Shown here one piece after another: positions 1 to 8,144 of a stretch of 35,023 bases of DNA; positions within the stretch are counted from its first letter, which is position 1; every line of letters begins with the position of its first letter. A program made the translations under genes and the position numbers. The notes beneath the pieces are model-generated. The model was not told where the DNA came from, ran no database searches, and saw only the letters and a list, made by a program, of their open reading frames with translations. This stretch comes from Myxococcales bacterium (GTDB lineage Bacteria; Myxococcota_A; Bradymonadia; UBA4248), in the NCBI GenBank assembly GCA_004554395.1, contig SFMP01000117.1, forward strand, positions 1-35,023, written 5' to 3'.

Positions 1-3000
1 GTTATATAAATTCTTAATCTGTCGCAATACGCAACCGATCGATTTGTCGTTTTTCGGATCGCAACTATCGGGAACTTCGATGAGCGGTCCGATATCGATC
101 AAACTCTTGATATTATATTCTGGACGCAAAACGTATGGAATATCATTGAGCGGTATCGTAATATCTAACTCCGCCGTATACTCTTCACATATATCATTAC
201 CGTCATCATCTTTGCCTTCATCTGTACATTTTCGCGGATTCAAATACTGATTATCGACACAACCGTATTTAATCGGCGTGCCCTTTGAATTGTATTGCAC
301 AGCATAAGCCATATAACGCGACTGACTGTCGGGAACATTCACGGTCATACTCGTCGATAAATCGCCATCAACAGCGCACATCGACTTTTTCTGAACACCA
401 TTGTTCTTTTTCGGATCACTCCACGACGTTGGGCCTTGTGCTGCTTCGCAGTTTTTCTGCACGCCATCTCGCGTATTGAGTGCAAACTTGCTGTCGCATT
501 TGTTGTAATCGCTCGATATAACATGATAGACAACTTTTTTCTCGACATCTCCGTCGGTTTCTGCACCATCTACCGATAAACGTATAAGATTGATGTCAGC
601 TGGTTTCGTCTCCAACAAAGACTTATCGACGATGTGGAGCATCTTCGACACGGGAATCATCAATCCCGTATCATCGACATAGTTGGGGTGAGATACTGAA
701 AGTTTATACGATGTAATGACCGAACCCGTTTTGAAGAAGAAGACGGTCGTGCCGTGTTTCGAGCTCGTGCGCTGTTTATCGGATGTAAATGCGCCATCGG
801 CTTCGGGGGCTTTATTGGCGGTGACATAGACCGTATCGGCAACGCTTTCGATGCCGTTTAGTGTGCGTTGTTGCAATTTGACTTTTACGCTTTGGAGCGT
901 ACCGATATAGGAACGAAGCGGATCATCGCCCTCGAACGACAACAACATGCAACCCGCAACGAATTTTTTCGTCGGATCACCATCGTCTTCGCCAATCACA
1001 TTGCCTGCAAAATCTCGACATTCACCAGAATCTTTCAAACAATCTGGGAAGTCTGCAACATTGCATGCCACCGTCGGCAAACTCTTGTTGACGTCGGGTT
1101 TTTCGCCGTGCGTTTCGGTGCCCTTGTCTTTGTCGCAATAGATATACGTGCGCTTGAGCGCATCGTTACAATTGACTGCTTCTTCGGTGCATGGATTGGG
1201 ATCGCAAACACCCAAACTTTCGGCATTAGCAGTATTACAGCAGATGCCTTTATTGCCGTCTTTGTCGGTTCCCGTCGTATCGCCTGGCAAGATGGGATCA
1301 TCTTTTTCACTGGGGCCGGGGATACTGCCTTTCGAGTCGTTGACTTTGATTTCAAATACTGCCGGGCGCGTTTTGCAATCTTTTTTGCAAGAGGCATCTT
1401 GTGTGGCATTCGGATGGAAGACGCTCACGTAGTATGTCGCGCCGTAGCCCGTGCCGGCATAGAATTGCGACGATGCAACGCCCGTATAATCGGTCGCCTT
1501 GACCGTACTCAACAGCGTACCGTTGTTATAGGTCGATTTGCCGCGCGTCAGTTTCCAATACGTCTTGACGTTTTTGACGACGCTCGGGCGATCAGAGCCG
1601 CGATCGCAGACGAGAGCTGCGTTGAGCACGAGCGTGCGTGCAATCGGCGTCTCGATCGACGATGTGGTGAGCGATTGATTATTTTTTAATGCCTCATCTG
1701 TCATGGTGAGCAACGCATCGCCGTTTGCATTTTTGACCTGTTCGACTTCGTCGGGATCGACAAAGAGCGTGCAGTGCCCGAGATTGGGGTCGGGTTTGCC
1801 CATATCGCTCGGTGGCGTGACGGCTTCGCCGCCTTCTTTGAGCACTGAGTCGTCGGGGCTGTCGCCTTCGCCACTGGGCATATTGATGACGTTCGACGTG
1901 GCAATGGGGATATTGGCGGGCATGACGTCGTCGTGGCGTAGTTGAATGTAATACAGGGCACCAAATGCCTTGCCCGACCAGAAGTTGAGGGTTGCCTCCT
2001 TCCCCGCATCAATCGAGAAAGCCATGTTCTCGACGTCTTTTGATCCGAGGCGCAACATGGCGTCGTTCGACGGATAAGAACCGCGAATCAGCGTAGCCGT
2101 CACGCCCGGAATCTCGTTTGGATTGGGTGCACTCGTTATCTTGTTGCGCGCTTTGACGTAGACGGGGAATTCTTCGCCGATCGGCGTCGACAATTTTTGA
2201 TTGTAGAAGTGCTGTTTAATGTCGTCGCTCCAAACGAAACGATATTCAGATTTACACTCTGGCGGAAGTGGGTCTGTCGCTGCGCATTCATCGGGAGCGA
2301 CGTCGACTTTGCCATCGCCATCGGTGTCGACGCCTTTGTTTTCGATCGTCTTACCGTCTTTGCCCTTGTCGAGCACGACGTTGATGTTATCGAGGCACGC
2401 TTTCCCCGACGATTTGCAGACGTCTTCACCACACTTCACACTTTCGGGCAGTGAACATTTCAAATCGGGCGTATAATTTGCGTCGTTGCAATTGCAATCG
2501 CCATCGAGATCGGCCTTGACGGGCTTGCCATCTTTATCAATGATCGACCAAGTGCCATCGGGATTCTTCTCAAATGTACATTTGAACTCACTTGAGCACT
2601 TCTCATCATCCGACGTCTTTGGACAAGTAAAAGTGCATTGAGGATCGTAACATTGTTCGTAGATGCTGCGAACGGGCTCAGTACAAGCGTCGGTTCCAAA
2701 GATATTATCGATCAACGTCTTTGTATCTTTTTCGTCGAACCTGCCACTGTCGAATTTGTCGCCGGGCTTATCAATGCCTTCCGAAACCGTGGTCGTAATT
2801 TCTGCGTCGTTGCCTTGCTCGCCCAAAGTATCGGGTGCGATAAACGTATCGATTTGATACGAAAGCGGCGTTGCCTTGGGGTGGAAAAAGTTGAGGAAAT
2901 AGCGCTCGTTGTAGTAAGCACCAGTGGAAATTTCGACCCAGAAATTACCGTTTGCATCGGTGTTTGAGCAACCCGCTTGATCGCCGCCGTCGCTACCCAT

Positions 3001-3945
3001 CACTTTTTCGACACTCGCCGAATTTCCATCGAGCACCCCCGGAGAACTCTCGCGTTTGGATACGAACTTCCAGCAAATGCCCTCTGAATCGACAGGCTCA
3101 AGGGCATCGGAAGTTGCCGTCTCCGCGCCTAACAATTTGACACGCAATCGCTTTCTGCCATCGACGAAGAGCTCTTGTTTGAGTGGGTCTTCGTTGACGA
3201 TCTCGACGAATGCTTTATTGCTCTCGATTTTGGAATATCCCGGCGGAGGCGTAAGATCGTTAGCCGTATCTTTACTGCCCTCGAAGAAGTCGCCATCGCT
3301 CTTTTGTGGGAGTTTTTTGATATTGACCTCGATCGCAGCCATTTCGACGTCGGCTTGCCATGCATTGATGTAGTACATGGGATTTTTGCTATACATCGAG
3401 CCAGTGTATAGACGCACGTGGACTTCGCCGTTTTTGTCGGTATTGGCGATGATTTTCGTCGCCGTCTTCGAAATCACTTTATTGCCTGGGTCCGAGATGA
3501 AGTCGATAACGCCGTCGGCGCCATCGGGGCGCTCGAGCACGATGACGACGCGTCTTCCGGCAAGTGGTCTTGACTTCAGGTCTTCGGAATCGCATCCCTT
3601 GAGAGTTTTTTCGACGCCTTCGAGCACGAATTTGACGTCGACGACTTCGTTGACAAACGCATCAACCCCTACGGGGTCGCCCGTGAGCGAGCTTTTATTT
3701 GAGCACAGCTTGCCTGCTTCGCCCAAGTCTTCTTTCGAAGGCTTTGTCTTTGGGTTTGTCGAAAGTCCGTCGCTTTCGCGTCCGAACGCATTTTGATCGT
3801 TTTCTTCTGCAGGGGCGAATTGCGATCCGTTAATCGTCACGCCCTCGCGCGTCTTGCGACTCTGAGCATAGTCGCTATTGGCACATCCCGCCAAGCCCGC
3901 AATCCCTAGAAACAGTAGACCGCGAGCAACAGTCGTTTTTCTCAT
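1..3945 (-). CDS. Very large cysteine-containing lipoprotein with repeated Ig-like modules (3' end outside window)
   Basis: The frame is open from the ATG at 3945 to the left edge (1315 codons, no stop), so the C-terminus is missing. A strong ribosome binding site, GGAGGAGGG, lies just upstream (3951-3960). The N-terminus is a lipoprotein signal peptide with lipobox LAGC and Cys21 as the predicted lipidated residue, so the protein is probably anchored in the outer membrane. The body contains at least five or six related segments that end in a pattern like 'TDxNGxxxVxxxTGxxY' followed by 'YYxxxxHPxA', near residues 170, 330, 650, 820, 1065 and 1195. This looks like invasin/Big-type Ig-like beta-sandwich modules separated by Cys-rich inserts, notably around residues 420-520 and 860-1000. 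No catalytic motif is visible. A surface, adhesive or structural role is inference only. The downstream partner genes are not in the window. Confidence 0.85.
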   Translation of the reverse strand, partial: MRKTTVARGLLFLGIAGLAGCANSDYAQSRKTREGVTINGSQFAPAEENDQNAFGRESDGLSTNPKTKPSKEDLGEAGKLCSNKSSLTGDPVGVDAFVNEVVDVKFVLEGVEKTLKGCDSEDLKSRPLAGRRVVIVLERPDGADGVIDFISDPGNKVISKTATKIIANTDKNGEVHVRLYTGSMYSKNPMYYINAWQADVEMAAIEVNIKKLPQKSDGDFFEGSKDTANDLTPPPGYSKIESNKAFVEIVNEDPLKQELFVDGRKRLRVKLLGAETATSDALEPVDSEGICWKFVSKRESSPGVLDGNSASVEKVMGSDGGDQAGCSNTDANGNFWVEISTGAYYNERYFLNFFHPKATPLSYQIDTFIAPDTLGEQGNDAEITTTVSEGIDKPGDKFDSGRFDEKDTKTLIDNIFGTDACTEPVRSIYEQCYDPQCTFTCPKTSDDEKCSSEFKCTFEKNPDGTWSIIDKDGKPVKADLDGDCNCNDANYTPDLKCSLPESVKCGEDVCKSSGKACLDNINVVLDKGKDGKTIENKGVDTDGDGKVDVAPDECAATDPLPPECKSEYRFVWSDDIKQHFYNQKLSTPIGEEFPVYVKARNKITSAPNPNEIPGVTATLIRGSYPSNDAMLRLGSKDVENMAFSIDAGKEATLNFWSGKAFGALYYIQLRHDDVMPANIPIATSNVINMPSGEGDSPDDSVLKEGGEAVTPPSDMGKPDPNLGHCTLFVDPDEVEQVKNANGDALLTMTDEALKNNQSLTTSSIETPIARTLVLNAALVCDRGSDRPSVVKNVKTYWKLTRGKSTYNNGTLLSTVKATDYTGVASSQFYAGTGYGATYYVSVFHPNATQDASCKKDCKTRPAVFEIKVNDSKGSIPGPSEKDDPILPGDTTGTDKDGNKGICCNTANAESLGVCDPNPCTEEAVNCNDALKRTYIYCDKDKGTETHGEKPDVNKSLPTVACNVADFPDCLKDSGECRDFAGNVIGEDDGDPTKKFVAGCMLLSFEGDDPLRSYIGTLQSVKVKLQQRTLNGIESVADTVYVTANKAPEADGAFTSDKQRTSSKHGTTVFFFKTGSVITSYKLSVSHPNYVDDTGLMIPVSKMLHIVDKSLLETKPADINLIRLSVDGAETDGDVEKKVVYHVISSDYNKCDSKFALNTRDGVQKNCEAAQGPTSWSDPKKNNGVQKKSMCAVDGDLSTSMTVNVPDSQSRYMAYAVQYNSKGTPIKYGCVDNQYLNPRKCTDEGKDDDGNDICEEYTAELDITIPLNDIPYVLRPEYNIKSLIDIGPLIEVPDSCDPKNDKSIGCVLRQIKNLYN

Positions 3946-4080
3946 CGTTTGCCCTCCTCCTTTTGTGAATAAAGCAAAAAATAGACGGAGCAACTCTAAC
4001 GAAAACGCCATTAAAGCGCAATAAAATGCACAGTTTTTTTCGCACAATGCCGCTGAACTCAATCCCTAGATCTTTCTTGG

Positions 4081-4149
4081 ACCTCACCCCCTGTCCCCTG
4101 ACCTCACCCCCAGCCTGTCGGCCCCCCCCTCTCCATAAATGGAGAGGGG
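4081..4149. repeat. Pyrimidine-rich direct repeat plus CCCCTCTCC hairpin
   Basis: ACCTCACCCCC occurs twice in 4081-4112. It is followed by a perfect 11-bp hairpin (4126-4136 with 4139-4149, loop AA) with a C-rich arm and a G-rich arm. Elements with CCTCACCCCC and CCTCTCC/GGAGAGG arms are common intergenic repeats in diverse bacterial genomes. It begins the repeat block downstream of the 399-aa minus-strand gene and lies upstream of the large lipoprotein gene. Confidence 0.7.
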
Positions 4150-4155
4150 ATATAG

Positions 4156-4390
4156 ATGCCCGCTGAGCGGGCGTAGATAATTTGGCGAGGAGGAATTGAC
4201 GCCCGCGGCGCGGGCATAGATGATTTGGCGTGGGGGAATTGACGCCCGCTGAGCGGGCGTAGATGATTTGGCGTGGGGGAATGGACGCCCGCTCTGCGGG
4301 CGTAGATGATTTGGCGTGGGGGGAATGGACATCTGCCTACGGCAGATGTGACAAATTTGGCGCGGGGTGTGAGCGCCCTGAAAGGGCGCT
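4156..4390. repeat. Tandem array of six variable hairpins with a conserved linker, period about 43
   Basis: Six hairpins follow each other every 43-44 bases. Cores are at 4158-4172, 4201-4215, 4244-4258, 4287-4301, 4329-4349 and 4372-4390. Every loop is three bases: TGA, GGC, TGA, TCT, TAC and GAA. The first four stems are GCCCGC/GCGGGC. The fifth is ACATCTGCC/GGCAGATGT and the sixth AGCGCCCT/AGGGCGCT, so stem sequence changes while pairing is kept. The linkers are nearly constant, of the form AGATGATTTGGCGTGGGGGA plus AATTG. This is the reverse of CRISPR logic, because the linker is the conserved part. No protein-coding signal is credible here. Confidence 0.85.
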
Positions 4391-4400
4391 AGAACACAGT

Positions 4401-4576
4401 CTGGGGTGAACGAAGTGCAACCCCAGGACGAGAGCCCGTATTGCCAACGGCAATAGGGCGACAGCGCGGCGTATGCGCGCAGTGAAACGAGCACATAGCC
4501 GCGCCGCGAAGCCGTATTGAGCCCAACGGGCGAAATAGGCGTAGCCAAAAGCCCGTATTGCCAACGGCAATAGGGC
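4401..4576. repeat. Cluster A of TAT/ATA bulged-hairpin elements
   Basis: A CTGGGG/CCCCAG hairpin (4401-4426) is followed by four elements of one family, at 4434-4459, 4464-4504, 4511-4540 and 4551-4576. Each has complementary outer arms, then GTAT on the 5' side and ATA on the 3' side, leaving one unpaired G. The outer arms are GCCC/GGGC, GCGCGGC/GCCGCGC, GCC/GGC and GCCC/GGGC. The first and last elements are identical over 26 bases. The last sits 2 bases past the stop codon of the minus-strand gene at 4579. Read on that strand it is followed by TTTT, so it may serve as that gene's terminator. Confidence 0.8.
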
Positions 4577-4578
4577 GG

Positions 4579-5778
4579 CTAATAGACGAAAGGATCTTCG
4601 ATGCGGTAGAGGTTTTTCATGACCTCGTTGAAGTAGTCGGGGAGGTAGTAGGACCAGACTTTGATGGCGCATTCGTCGAGTTGTGCGCTTGGGAACGAGG
4701 CGAAGGCGAAGATGTATTGGACGAGGTACTCGATGTTTCGAGCGAGGTGGCCTGTGTACTCTTCGCGATTGCGCTGGTCGGAGATGCGCGTTTCGTGCAT
4801 GGATGCGCCGATTTCGGATTCGAGGAGGTCTTCGAACGAGGAGTAGATGATTTCGATGTAGACTTCGTCTTCGCCGGAGTAGACGAAATTTTCGAAGTCG
4901 CGTTGGATGTCGCCGTGCCAGAGGCCGCGCGCGCGCATGGCGTTGACGAGTCGTGCGTCGATGGGTTCGCGCACGAGTTCGCTTTTTCGTGGGCGTGCAC
5001 GTAGGACGAGGTTGGTGGCGTTGTAGTTTTTCTTGTGGTGCGGCTCGATTTCGAAGATTTCGCTACGCGTTTTCGTTTCGATGAAGTCGAAGAGGCGCGA
5101 TTCTTGGCTCGGATCGATGATGACTTTGAGGCCGACGACGTCGTTGATGGGTGGTGCGGTGATGCGCGGGAAGTTGACGCCATCGCGGAGATCTTGAACG
5201 ATTCGGCATTCGGCGCGTTCGAATTCGTGGATCATTTCGGATTCGCTCGTGAGGAGCTGGCTGCGTGCGATGCCGAACTGTTTGGCTCGCATGTCGGCGT
5301 AGTCTTCGGCGCGTTTTTTGATGGCGCCAAAGATCATGTCGACGATGCGTCGTGCGGCTTTTTCGGCGAGTCGTCGTGCGCGTTTGACGCGTTGGGAGCC
5401 GACGAGTCGATGTTCGGAGCCGCGGCCTGCGAAGTAGAGTTTGGCATGGATGGGCGTCTCGATATAGTAGAGTTCGCGGTGGGCTAGGTAGTTGGCGACG
5501 AGTTCGTCGATGCGTTCGTCGTGGTAGTGTGGGTAGCTGACGAGGGCGTCTTTGAGCTCGGCTTTCGTATGGATGGGGACTTCGGTCACGGTCGACCCCG
5601 CCAGAGCACTGAAGAGCTGACGCGCCCACAAGCCTAGATAGCGGCTCGCGTAGATGTTATTAAAATGGATGAGTTTCGTCACGCGCTCGGGATCGTCGGG
5701 CTCGACTTTGTTGTGAAGCCAACGCCAAAACAAATCTTCCAACGCCTCTCGATGGATGTATCCGCCAATCGTTATCAT
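4579..5778 (-). CDS. Hypothetical protein, possible divergent RelA/SpoT-like nucleotidyltransferase fold
   Basis: 399 aa, no signal peptide or membrane segment, so probably cytoplasmic. I do not recognise the family with certainty. Residues about 200-330 carry a series that recalls the RelA/SpoT synthetase domain: 'INDVVGLKVII' (compare DIxGxRI), 'YNATNLVLRAR' (compare the YxxxH/L strand) and 'EVYIEIIYSSFEDLLESEIG' followed by 'SMHE' (compare VEIQIRT and the EH motif). The usual Arg after DIxG is Lys here, so activity, if any, may be altered. The N-terminal third is helical and basic, with a cluster of Arg/Lys at about 125-160. The start has a distant GGGGAA as possible ribosome binding site. 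It is monocistronic on the minus strand, flanked by repeat cluster A and by the divergent zinc-ribbon gene. Confidence 0.65.
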   Translation of the reverse strand: MITIGGYIHREALEDLFWRWLHNKVEPDDPERVTKLIHFNNIYASRYLGLWARQLFSALAGSTVTEVPIHTKAELKDALVSYPHYHDERIDELVANYLAHRELYYIETPIHAKLYFAGRGSEHRLVGSQRVKRARRLAEKAARRIVDMIFGAIKKRAEDYADMRAKQFGIARSQLLTSESEMIHEFERAECRIVQDLRDGVNFPRITAPPINDVVGLKVIIDPSQESRLFDFIETKTRSEIFEIEPHHKKNYNATNLVLRARPRKSELVREPIDARLVNAMRARGLWHGDIQRDFENFVYSGEDEVYIEIIYSSFEDLLESEIGASMHETRISDQRNREEYTGHLARNIEYLVQYIFAFASFPSAQLDECAIKVWSYYLPDYFNEVMKNLYRIEDPFVY

Positions 5779-6030
5779 GATAAAAGCGATTTCCCCGTGT
5801 GATGAACTGAATGCGCCTAGGAGGCACCGACAAGACCTGATTCGCCTTATACCGCAATTTCAGATTTAGTGTGCACATTTCGATGGAGTTTTGCTGGAAT
5901 AACTCGAGGTTTTGCGAAAGAATTGGATTTTTGATTGCGTTGTTCGTTTTATTCGATTCGATAACGTGGTATGTTTTTGATTGGTGCGGAAGATTTCGCA
6001 CTAAAATCAGTTGATTTGCGGGAGATGACG

Positions 6031-7503
6031 ATGATTTTATGTAGTTCGTGTCAACATGAGTTACCCGATAATTCGCGTTTTTGTGGCTATTGTGGCTCAA
6101 AGGTCGAAGACCCAAGCCCTGCCCCCGCGAGTACCGGAGGCGAAGGAAATCAGAAAACTGAGCCCATATCGCAGACGAAATACGGTCTAACCCCTGCAGT
6201 ACGCGAATCCGATACAATCGAGGCGACAAACACCGAATCTTCGACAGAATCTGTCGCAGAGTCTGTGATCGATGCATTGTCCGAATCGTTGGCGGAATCT
6301 GAATCGTTGGCGGAATCTGAATCGTTGGCGGAATCAGCGGCTAAAGCTGAAAATAAATCAGCTAGCGATAAAGAAGTCGAAGATAAATCGGGAATTGACG
6401 AGAGAGACGAAGATAATTCGGAGAGCGATCGACACGGCTTTGCGCAAAGCGATTTGACGGAGCGCGAAACCGATACGGCGAAGTTCTCGGAACCGAGCCT
6501 GGCCCAAGCGAGTGATTTGAGTAGCAGTCTTGGTAGCCCGAGAGATAGTTTGGAAGATTTGAGCAGTGGGATCGACGATGCGAGCGACGCCACGGCGCGC
6601 GAAGCGGAACGGTCAAATGCCGAAGAAGAATCGCACGAAGCCGAAGAAGAGGAATCGGAAGACGACGATGACGATATCCGCGAGTTAGAACGCCTTTTGG
6701 CAGAGCGAAAGGCTCGCAAAAAGGGCAAGCGCACGGCGTCTGACGACAAATCCGGCAAGCACAGCGCAGGCGACAAGAAGAGCGAAAAAAGCGACAAGGT
6801 CGCCGAGAAAAGCGACAAGAAAAGCGAGAAATCTGCGGCTGACCAGAGCCAAGTATCGGCAGAATTGGAAATCGAAACGGTTCGGATTGACGAACGGTCG
6901 GCAGAACTCGAAATCGTCGACGTCGTAGAAGTGAAAAAAGACGCGGGTAGCGCCGAAACTAAACTCGATGAAAAATCGGATTCTTCGAAGAATGATAGAG
7001 AAACTGGCGAAGAAACCGAATCGAAATCGGACGCGAAGCGCAATAAGAAACGCCGCCAGCGATGGGCGAGCGACAATCGTCCATCGTCGCATAAATCGGC
7101 GTCGAGCGAGTTAGAGACCGAATCGGACGAAGAGAAGGCGAGTGCCGAGCGCGAAGAATTGGAGCGAAAGGCACAAGCCGAGGCCCTCGAAAAGCTCGAA
7201 AAGGCTGCCGAAAAATCGAAAAACGAGACCGAAGGCGACAGCTTCGAAGTCGCCAGTCCCGAAGTCTTGAGCGATGAAAGCGACGTCGTAGAATCCGCTT
7301 CGAGCGACGATGATGACGACGTCGATTTCGGCGATTTCGACGATTCGAACGAAACGGATTTCTTCAATGGGCGAATGTCGCAACAGTATGAAGTCGATCC
7401 GGAGATTTACGATGCGAAGAAAAAGAGTAGCAAAACGACGATCATCTTAGTCGCGATTCTCGTCGTCGTCGTTGCGGTCATCGTCGGAATCGTTGTCATT
7501 TAA
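6031..7503 (+). CDS. Zinc-ribbon, acidic low-complexity, C-terminal tail-anchored protein
   Basis: 490 aa from the ATG at 6031, chosen because GGGAG (6020-6024) lies six bases upstream; an in-frame ATG further 5' lacks such a site. The N-terminus is a rubredoxin-like zinc ribbon with CxxC at Cys4/Cys7 and CxxC at Cys18/Cys21. Residues about 30-465 are a highly charged Ser/Glu/Asp/Lys-rich region, probably disordered. It includes a short tandem repeat of 'ESLAES' (DNA 6283-6342) and Lys/Ser repeats around 250-275. The last 20 or so residues are one hydrophobic helix of Ile and Val that ends the protein, so it is predicted to be tail-anchored with the ribbon in the cytoplasm. Function is unknown. 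A strong terminator follows directly. Confidence 0.85.
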   Translation: MILCSSCQHELPDNSRFCGYCGSKVEDPSPAPASTGGEGNQKTEPISQTKYGLTPAVRESDTIEATNTESSTESVAESVIDALSESLAESESLAESESLAESAAKAENKSASDKEVEDKSGIDERDEDNSESDRHGFAQSDLTERETDTAKFSEPSLAQASDLSSSLGSPRDSLEDLSSGIDDASDATAREAERSNAEEESHEAEEEESEDDDDDIRELERLLAERKARKKGKRTASDDKSGKHSAGDKKSEKSDKVAEKSDKKSEKSAADQSQVSAELEIETVRIDERSAELEIVDVVEVKKDAGSAETKLDEKSDSSKNDRETGEETESKSDAKRNKKRRQRWASDNRPSSHKSASSELETESDEEKASAEREELERKAQAEALEKLEKAAEKSKNETEGDSFEVASPEVLSDESDVVESASSDDDDDVDFGDFDDSNETDFFNGRMSQQYEVDPEIYDAKKKSSKTTIILVAILVVVVAVIVGIVVI

Positions 7504-7514
7504 TTTGGACTTTT

Positions 7515-7564
7515 GCCCCAATATTTGCAGATTATTTGTCGAGCGAATTATTGGGGCTTTTTTT
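7515..7564 (+). terminator. Rho-independent terminator after the zinc-ribbon gene
   Basis: GCCCCAATA (7515-7523) pairs with TATTGGGGC (7549-7557) and is followed by seven T. The large loop of 25 bases is unusual but the 9-bp stem is perfect. It also shows that the next gene does not start at the in-frame ATG at 7513. Confidence 0.8.
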
Positions 7565-7581
7565 ATTCTATAGAACGCGAA

Positions 7582-8067
7582 ATGAAAGATATATTGCCCC
7601 TAAAAGCGATCGCCACCGACGAAGCGCGCAATGCAGCATTTCTCACCGATCTCGAACGGCGAATCGAAACGCGCGTGCGCGGCATTGGCGCATTGAAAGG
7701 ACTCGTCATTCGCAATACGTATTCGGCGATTAAGGCAATTCGACCCGGATACGTGCGCCACTTGCTCAAAGTCTTGTCGCGCGACTATATCGACGCCTAC
7801 ACGCCACTTCACGAAGAATATCGCAACTCGCAGGTGATCCCGAGCGAGTCGATCGCGCCGCTTTCGTCATTTGTCGATGCGCACAAAGACGAGGTAAAGG
7901 CGATTTTTTGGCGCATTGCCGATAAATATGGCGACCACTATAAGCAACACTTCATCGGGAAGATTTATGCGAAATTTAAGCCGATGATCGACGAGCACTT
8001 GCCCATTGTGTTGAGCGAGTTGACGGAGGCAATCGAAGATTGCACCGTCGTCGACGTCAAATCATAG
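7582..8067 (+). CDS. Small conserved protein, resembles an actinobacterial DUF6918-type family
   Basis: 161 aa from the ATG at 7582. An upstream in-frame ATG at 7513 lies inside the preceding terminator and is rejected. The segment 'GALKGLVIRNTYSAIKAIRPGYVRHLL' region (about residues 35-62) followed by an Asp/Tyr-rich helix fits my memory of a family with the pattern 'G-L-S-G-A-I-K-x-Y-x-x-x-K-x-x-K-P-G', annotated DUF6918 in actinobacteria; the assignment is from memory. The protein is all-helical by composition, has no signal peptide and no catalytic motif. It faces the minus-strand dehydratase gene with a 77-base convergent gap. Confidence 0.75.
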   Translation: MKDILPLKAIATDEARNAAFLTDLERRIETRVRGIGALKGLVIRNTYSAIKAIRPGYVRHLLKVLSRDYIDAYTPLHEEYRNSQVIPSESIAPLSSFVDAHKDEVKAIFWRIADKYGDHYKQHFIGKIYAKFKPMIDEHLPIVLSELTEAIEDCTVVDVKS

Positions 8068-8088
8068 CCGTTTGGCGGCATTTTGGGC

Positions 8089-8121
8089 CGACGACGACTA
8101 TCGAAGATGGCTACGTCGTCG
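8089..8121. terminator. Possible bidirectional terminator between convergent genes
   Basis: CGACGACG (8089-8096) is complementary to CGTCGTCG (8114-8121), between the stop codons of two convergent genes. No T run follows on either strand, so termination is only a guess from position. Confidence 0.3.
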
Positions 8122-8144
8122 ACGTATAAATCTATATTATCGAT

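Noticed and set aside
868..1689. 273-aa plus-strand frame
   Set aside because: It is antisense to the large lipoprotein and its sequence (many Phe, Ile, Arg) mirrors that gene's Asp/Glu/Lys codons.
4156..4390. CRISPR array
   Set aside because: Period and hairpins look CRISPR-like, but the linkers are the conserved part, the variable parts are palindromes, and no cas gene is nearby.
4084..4672. Open frames across the repeat block
   Set aside because: They follow the hairpin repeats, lack ribosome sites and give repetitive peptide without domain character.
6150..7367. 405-aa Ser-rich frame on the minus strand
   Set aside because: It is antisense to the zinc-ribbon gene and arises from its GAA/TCG codon bias; no ribosome site or domain.
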